This document shows, piece by piece, positions 60,573-64,000 of a DNA stretch of 64,000 nt; within the stretch, counting starts at the first letter, position 1; each line of letters opens with the position of its first letter. The stretch covers positions 558,001 to 622,000 of the forward strand of contig OZ037933.1 in assembly GCA_964035575.1 (NCBI GenBank), given 5' to 3'. The translations under genes were made by a program, and so were the position numbers. The notes under the pieces were generated by a model, which was given only the letters and a program-made list of their open reading frames with translations, was not told where the DNA came from and searched no databases. This DNA comes from Rhynchopus sp. YZ270_cl-10 (taxonomy: Eukaryota; Euglenozoa; Diplonemea; Diplonemida; Diplonemidae).

Positions 60573-60832
60573 AAACCTACTAGAAACCACAAGAAAGCCC
60601 CCTAAGGAAAAAAAGGAAAAAAAAAAGGAAAAAAAAACTAAAATCCAGAATTTCATGTTCTCGGTCCCACTTAGGAACTTCCCTGGTGGGGGGGTTTTTT
60701 TTTTTTTCCCCCACGTTTTTGGGGTGAAAAAACGTGGGACCGTTTAGGGGCATGTGTGCACCCCCCCCTGGGCCCCATGCATGGCTCTCACACCAAGTGT
60801 TCTCAAGGGATTTTTTCCTCCCCATTTTCTGT

Positions 60833-60925
60833 TGTTGGCCGCAGGGAACTTGTGTTTTCATCCGGGGCTGGCATCGTACGTGGGTCAGTCGGAGGTGTTT
60901 GTATTAATAACTTCACTTTTTTTTT
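60833..60925 (-). repeat. R6 repeat copy (inverted)
   Basis: Reverse complement match to 52515-52605. Confidence 0.75.
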
Positions 60926-60978
60926 TTTGTCTCTGACGGGAAGGTAAGGACCAGCGACCGGGAGTCACAAAAAAAAAG

Positions 60979-61018
60979 TCTAAACACTGGGTGTGTCTAC
61001 AACAACCAAGTTTGCAAA
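60979..61018 (-). repeat. R1 cassette (short)
   Basis: GTGTGTCTACAACAACCAAG, then TTTGC and an A-run of 13. Confidence 0.55.
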
Positions 61019-61033
61019 AAAAAAAAAGCGTTT

Positions 61034-61036
61034 CAG
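61034..61036 (+). promoter_or_regulatory. possible AG acceptor of the 212-residue gene
   Basis: GCGTTTCAG precedes AGAACC, giving a 128-base leader. A stronger pyrimidine tract (61125-61160) leads only to TACCAG at 61174, which is inside the frame and would move the start to Met23. Confidence 0.4.
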
Positions 61037-61164
61037 AGAACCAACCATTTCCCCCCATTTCCACACCAGCCCCATGCAACCACATCATTCCAGCATTACA
61101 CACCCCTTTTTTCCCAACACCGACACACTCTTTATCTCTTCCTTTTGTATTTCTTTTTTGTAAT

Positions 61165-61803
61165 ATGTCTACCAGCATCGACCCGAAGCAGCAGGTTGTG
61201 TTTGGAAGCGTGGCGCATGGCGAGGATGACATGTCGCAACCACCATCTCTGCTGCACGAGGCGTCGGCGCTGTTCGACGACACACCCGATACCCCTGCCG
61301 TGACGAAACAACCTGCACCTTCTGCGTCTTCGTCCTCCTCCGCTGCGTTTGCCCCTGCAGACCTCCAGCCACCATCAAAGATAAAATTCGACTTCGACGT
61401 GGCCAAGGTTAAGCTGTGTGAGAACCCTGCAAACTCCGTTGTCATGGAAATGGTGTCCCTTGCTGTACCAGCACCCTCCCTGAACCAGGTAGGTTTGGAT
61501 ATGAAGGCTGCAGGCGAGATGCAGCCCTGTGTGATGCACCCTGTCGAGCCCAACGGGAACCCGCAGTCGCCGACGACGTACGGACACAACCGTGCCCCGG
61601 GATCGGTCATCCCATTCTTGCTCTATCAGCTCCCCATCGCGCTTGCGAATCGCCTCGACCCTGACATGAAGCTGCGCACGCAGGAGTCCTTCCAAAGCAT
61701 GCTCCAACCCATGAACATCCACAGACACGTGCCGGACACCTCTGCCTTCTTCATGGGAAAAACCCAAGCGCAGCTGCTCGCTATGAGTGACATTCAACAG
61801 TGA
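61165..61803 (+). CDS. unrecognised 212-residue protein
   Basis: The first gene of the plus-strand side. Residues 1-70 are Ser/Ala/Pro-rich (PSASSSSSAAFAPAD) and probably disordered. From about residue 72 a more ordered part begins (KIKFDFDVAKVKLCENPANS, SLAVPAPSLNQVGLDM). It continues with PSTYGHNRAP-like and IPFLLYQLPIALANRLDPDM, and ends FFMGKTQAQLLAMSDIQQ. I do not recognise the family. Codon use (GC-rich third positions) and an intact frame support a real gene. Start at the ATG at 61165; Met23 is the alternative. Confidence 0.65.
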   Translation: MSTSIDPKQQVVFGSVAHGEDDMSQPPSLLHEASALFDDTPDTPAVTKQPAPSASSSSSAAFAPADLQPPSKIKFDFDVAKVKLCENPANSVVMEMVSLAVPAPSLNQVGLDMKAAGEMQPCVMHPVEPNGNPQSPTTYGHNRAPGSVIPFLLYQLPIALANRLDPDMKLRTQESFQSMLQPMNIHRHVPDTSAFFMGKTQAQLLAMSDIQQ

Positions 61804-62770
61804 ATAATAGAGTACTTGTATTTTTGGTTTTCCTTCAGAAAAAAGAAGGTAAAGGGGGGGATATTTCCTTTTTTTTTTTGAGTGGAAATGATCGTTTTTC
61901 CAGGGATGGGATGGGGTAGGTCAACGTTACTTTGTCGTTGTATTTTGTGCGTCGGCAGTGTGGTCGTTCTAGGTTTTTTGTTGAAGAGTTGCATACAATC
62001 TGTGTTGTTTTATTTATTTTTTTTTTCCCCCTTTTTTTCTTTGTGTGACTGAGTGTGGGGATGCGTTCAAGAATTAAACTCTTCCCCCCCAAAACCCCCT
62101 TTCATCTCTAGTTTCCTTTATCCAAACGTCGAGTGGACGCGTAATAATTTTCCTCTTCCACTTTACCACCCATATTCTATTGGGAGGTTCCCCCCCTTTT
62201 TGCTTTGCTCCCGGAAGAGTGGTTAAAGGCCAAGATAGTTCCAAGGTCATCATCTGAACATCGTTTCTGTTAGTCTTAAATGTGTTGCGCTTTCCTTTTT
62301 GCAATGTCCTGAAGGGCAATTAAGGGGGGTGTGTGGAAGACTTAAGACACGGTGTATCCTGTTCAGTAAAGGATGGTTCCATGCTGAGGGGGGGATGTCT
62401 GGGAGGCATGTAAGCGTGCGTGCATTGCAAAACGGCGGGGGAGAGGGATTTCCTCCATTCCTGCCACTGCAGTGTTCTGTGAGATGTTTCTATGATGCGC
62501 ATGGCCTATTTTACAGGCTTTTTTTTCTCTCCCTCTTTTTCTTCTTTTCCCTCTTTACTTTTGAGAAGTCCCTGTGTTTTGATTTATGTGTGTGTGTTTG
62601 AAAGCAAAATGTGCGGAGCATTGTCATTGTATGTGTATGTGTGTGTGTGTTTGATAACTAATAGGGGGTAATTCTTTCGCAGAATATGGCCTCAATAGTG
62701 TGTGTGTGTGTGCGTGCGCACCGTACAGAGAGGCTCATCTCTCAACTTTTCATATTTTTATTCCACAGTT
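61804..62770. other. gene-free stretch downstream of the 212-residue gene
   Basis: T-rich tracts and GT microsatellites (62635-62652, 62697-62715). No exon seen. Confidence 0.5.
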
Positions 62771-63940
62771 AAATAAAGTATACGAAGGATTTGGCACTTT
62801 TAGCGTGATTCTTTTTAATGATAATTTCACGCCGTGTTTTTTTCGCAAATTAAAACCACGCTAATTGAACTTTATTTCACGCGTTTTCACTTTATTTCAC
62901 TGCAATTCCTTAGGAGCGTGATTTTATTTTTGTTTTTTTCACGCCAAAACAGGGGGTTTTTTTGGCGATAACTTCACGCTAAATTTTGGTATATCCTGCA
63001 CCACCACCCGCCTAAAAATTGAAATTTTTGAATTTTTTTTGCACTTTTCTCATTTTTTTTTGACACACGCAACATGCCGAAGGATCTAAGACGCAAACGG
63101 TCCTCCGACAAGAGATGGACGAGCGCTACAGTGGTTTTGCTGAAGGACTGGCATCGTCGACACCGTACATCCGTGAATGGGACCGCAAGGAATTCATTGG
63201 CAAGTCCAACGGTAAGCCCAGGGAAGCCGACTTTGTTTTGTGCATAGTGCATCTCCGTGACGATCTCACGTACAAATTGTCGTCGTAATGGACAGCGTTC
63301 AGTAAGCTGAGCAGCATATTGGTGAGGAAGTATGGGGTGCAACTGCAAGACCAGTTTGCGCAGGCTCGTGTGTCTCTTGAAGCGACCGGCTACCGACCCG
63401 CTAGCACCCGAGGGGACCCTGAGGGTGGGGAGACGTCGGGATGTAGCTTTGTGTACCTTTGAGGCAGCTTTCAGAACCCGACCACACGCTACACGTACAC
63501 GTGGTGTGGGCTAAATAGGCTACACGCTGTATGCGCTACACTCAAAATGCCGTTGTGTATCAAAACGTGGGTTGCGTGTACTGCATGGGGTCACCTGTGC
63601 ACCACCCTGTGTGGCTCACACATGGTTCTGACACCCCGAAAACGCGTATCCCACCCCACATTTTAGGGTAGGCCCAGTTTATCGGGGTTTTGCAGGTTTC
63701 CCCGCGGGAGGGTAACAGGGCTGGAGGGACCCTTCAGCATTTTTTAGCCTCCCTCCAGCCCCCTCAAGTTCGCCAGCCCCCCCAGCGGGAGTCCCGCTAG
63801 CCTAGCTAGGGGTCCCGTGGGATTCCCGGTAGCGCTGTCGGGAGGGTAATGAGAGCTACCTGGAGGGACACAAACTCGTTAGTTATTGCACAATAAATGA
63901 GTCACGCTAAAAGTGCCAAATCCTTTCGTATACTTTATTT
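62771..63940. mobile_element. element bounded by 38/39 bp inverted repeats (element F)
   Basis: AAATAAAGTATACGAAGGAT and on to TAGCGTGA (62771-62808) pairs with 63902-63940, with one base missing in the left arm. Inside the left arm, TTTCACGC-type strings recur; similar strings continue past the right arm to the window edge, so the true end may lie outside. A coding remnant is at 63114. Confidence 0.65.
63114..63462 (+). pseudogene. degraded coding segment inside element F
   Basis: One plus-strand frame reads MDERYSGFAEGLASSTPYIR and EADFVLCIVHLRDDLTYKLS, then a stop (TAA, 63286-63288). The same frame goes on with FSKLSSILVRKYGVQLQDQF and ends SFVYL at a TGA. It resembles a broken DNA transposase or a captured gene piece; no family is recognised. 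Confidence 0.35.
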
Positions 63941-64000
63941 AACGTGAAATAAAATTACGTATTCAACGCCTTTTAGCGAATTTTTTTGCGATACTTCACT

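Noticed and set aside
60079-60656. Open frames running through the N gap
   Set aside because: They consist of unknown bases and satellite sequence.
1-64000. Retroviral, LTR, LINE or Polinton sequence
   Set aside because: No reverse transcriptase, integrase, capsid or polymerase motif was seen in any frame; the recognised mobile DNA is inverted-repeat DNA transposons and short A-tailed modules.
1-64000. A known diplonemid spliced-leader or 5S RNA gene
   Set aside because: I looked for a leader-like string ahead of a donor and for 5S-like sequence and found none I could support.

Overview
The window looks like nuclear DNA of a euglenozoan protist, most plausibly a diplonemid, although I can only infer this. 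Three things point that way. (1) Eleven of the twelve convincing host genes, between 4920 and 55697, lie on the minus strand as one directional array, and the twelfth (61165-61803) is on the plus strand. (2) Most genes have a pyrimidine-rich tract and an AG acceptor 9 to 128 bases before the ATG, as expected for spliced-leader trans-splicing. (3) One gene has the domain order of the flagellar pocket collar protein BILBO1 of kinetoplastids. Unlike kinetoplastids, several genes also have ordinary GT-AG introns (14-3-3, PP2A, TRAPPC2 and the BILBO1-like gene). Layout: 1-4.8 kb is a cluster of hAT-like DNA transposons, including a BED zinc-finger exon and a 0.63 kb near-perfect palindrome. 4.9-7.7 kb is a four-exon 14-3-3 gene whose third intron carries a 554 bp hAT-type insertion with an 8 bp target duplication. 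8.7-12.4 kb holds two more transposons with terminal inverted repeats. 12.8-19.3 kb has an octanucleotide array and a 0.7 kb inverted duplication 3.3 kb apart. 20.0-25.8 kb holds myo-inositol oxygenase and the PP2A catalytic subunit, with another hAT element (21.2-22.4 kb) between them. 30.5-37.8 kb has two tandem paralogues of a two-pass membrane protein with a degenerate class III cyclase domain. 40.9-50.2 kb holds the BILBO1-like gene, a secreted C69-family peptidase and a 697-residue IQ-motif protein of unknown function. 51.7-55.7 kb is compact: TRAPPC2 (sedlin), a COMM-domain protein and a CCCH zinc-finger protein. 55.8-61.0 kb is the divergent strand-switch region; it carries about 1.6 kb of a 14 bp satellite, GC-rich 65 bp cassettes and a 200 N assembly gap. 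61.2-61.8 kb is a 212-residue plus-strand gene. 62.8-63.9 kb is flanked by a 38/39 bp inverted repeat. Between genes, the DNA is a mosaic of short dispersed modules (about 30-190 bp), many able to form hairpins and separated by A or T homopolymers. At least twelve families recur within this one window. No retroviral, LTR, Polinton or toxin-like sequence was recognised, and no rRNA, tRNA or CRISPR array. Gene roles: 14-3-3, PP2A and the cyclase-like receptors are signalling proteins, TRAPPC2 and COMMD act in vesicle traffic, the BILBO1-like protein is cytoskeletal, and MIOX and the C69 peptidase are metabolic. Adjacent genes do not form a pathway, which fits a polycistronic array rather than an operon.
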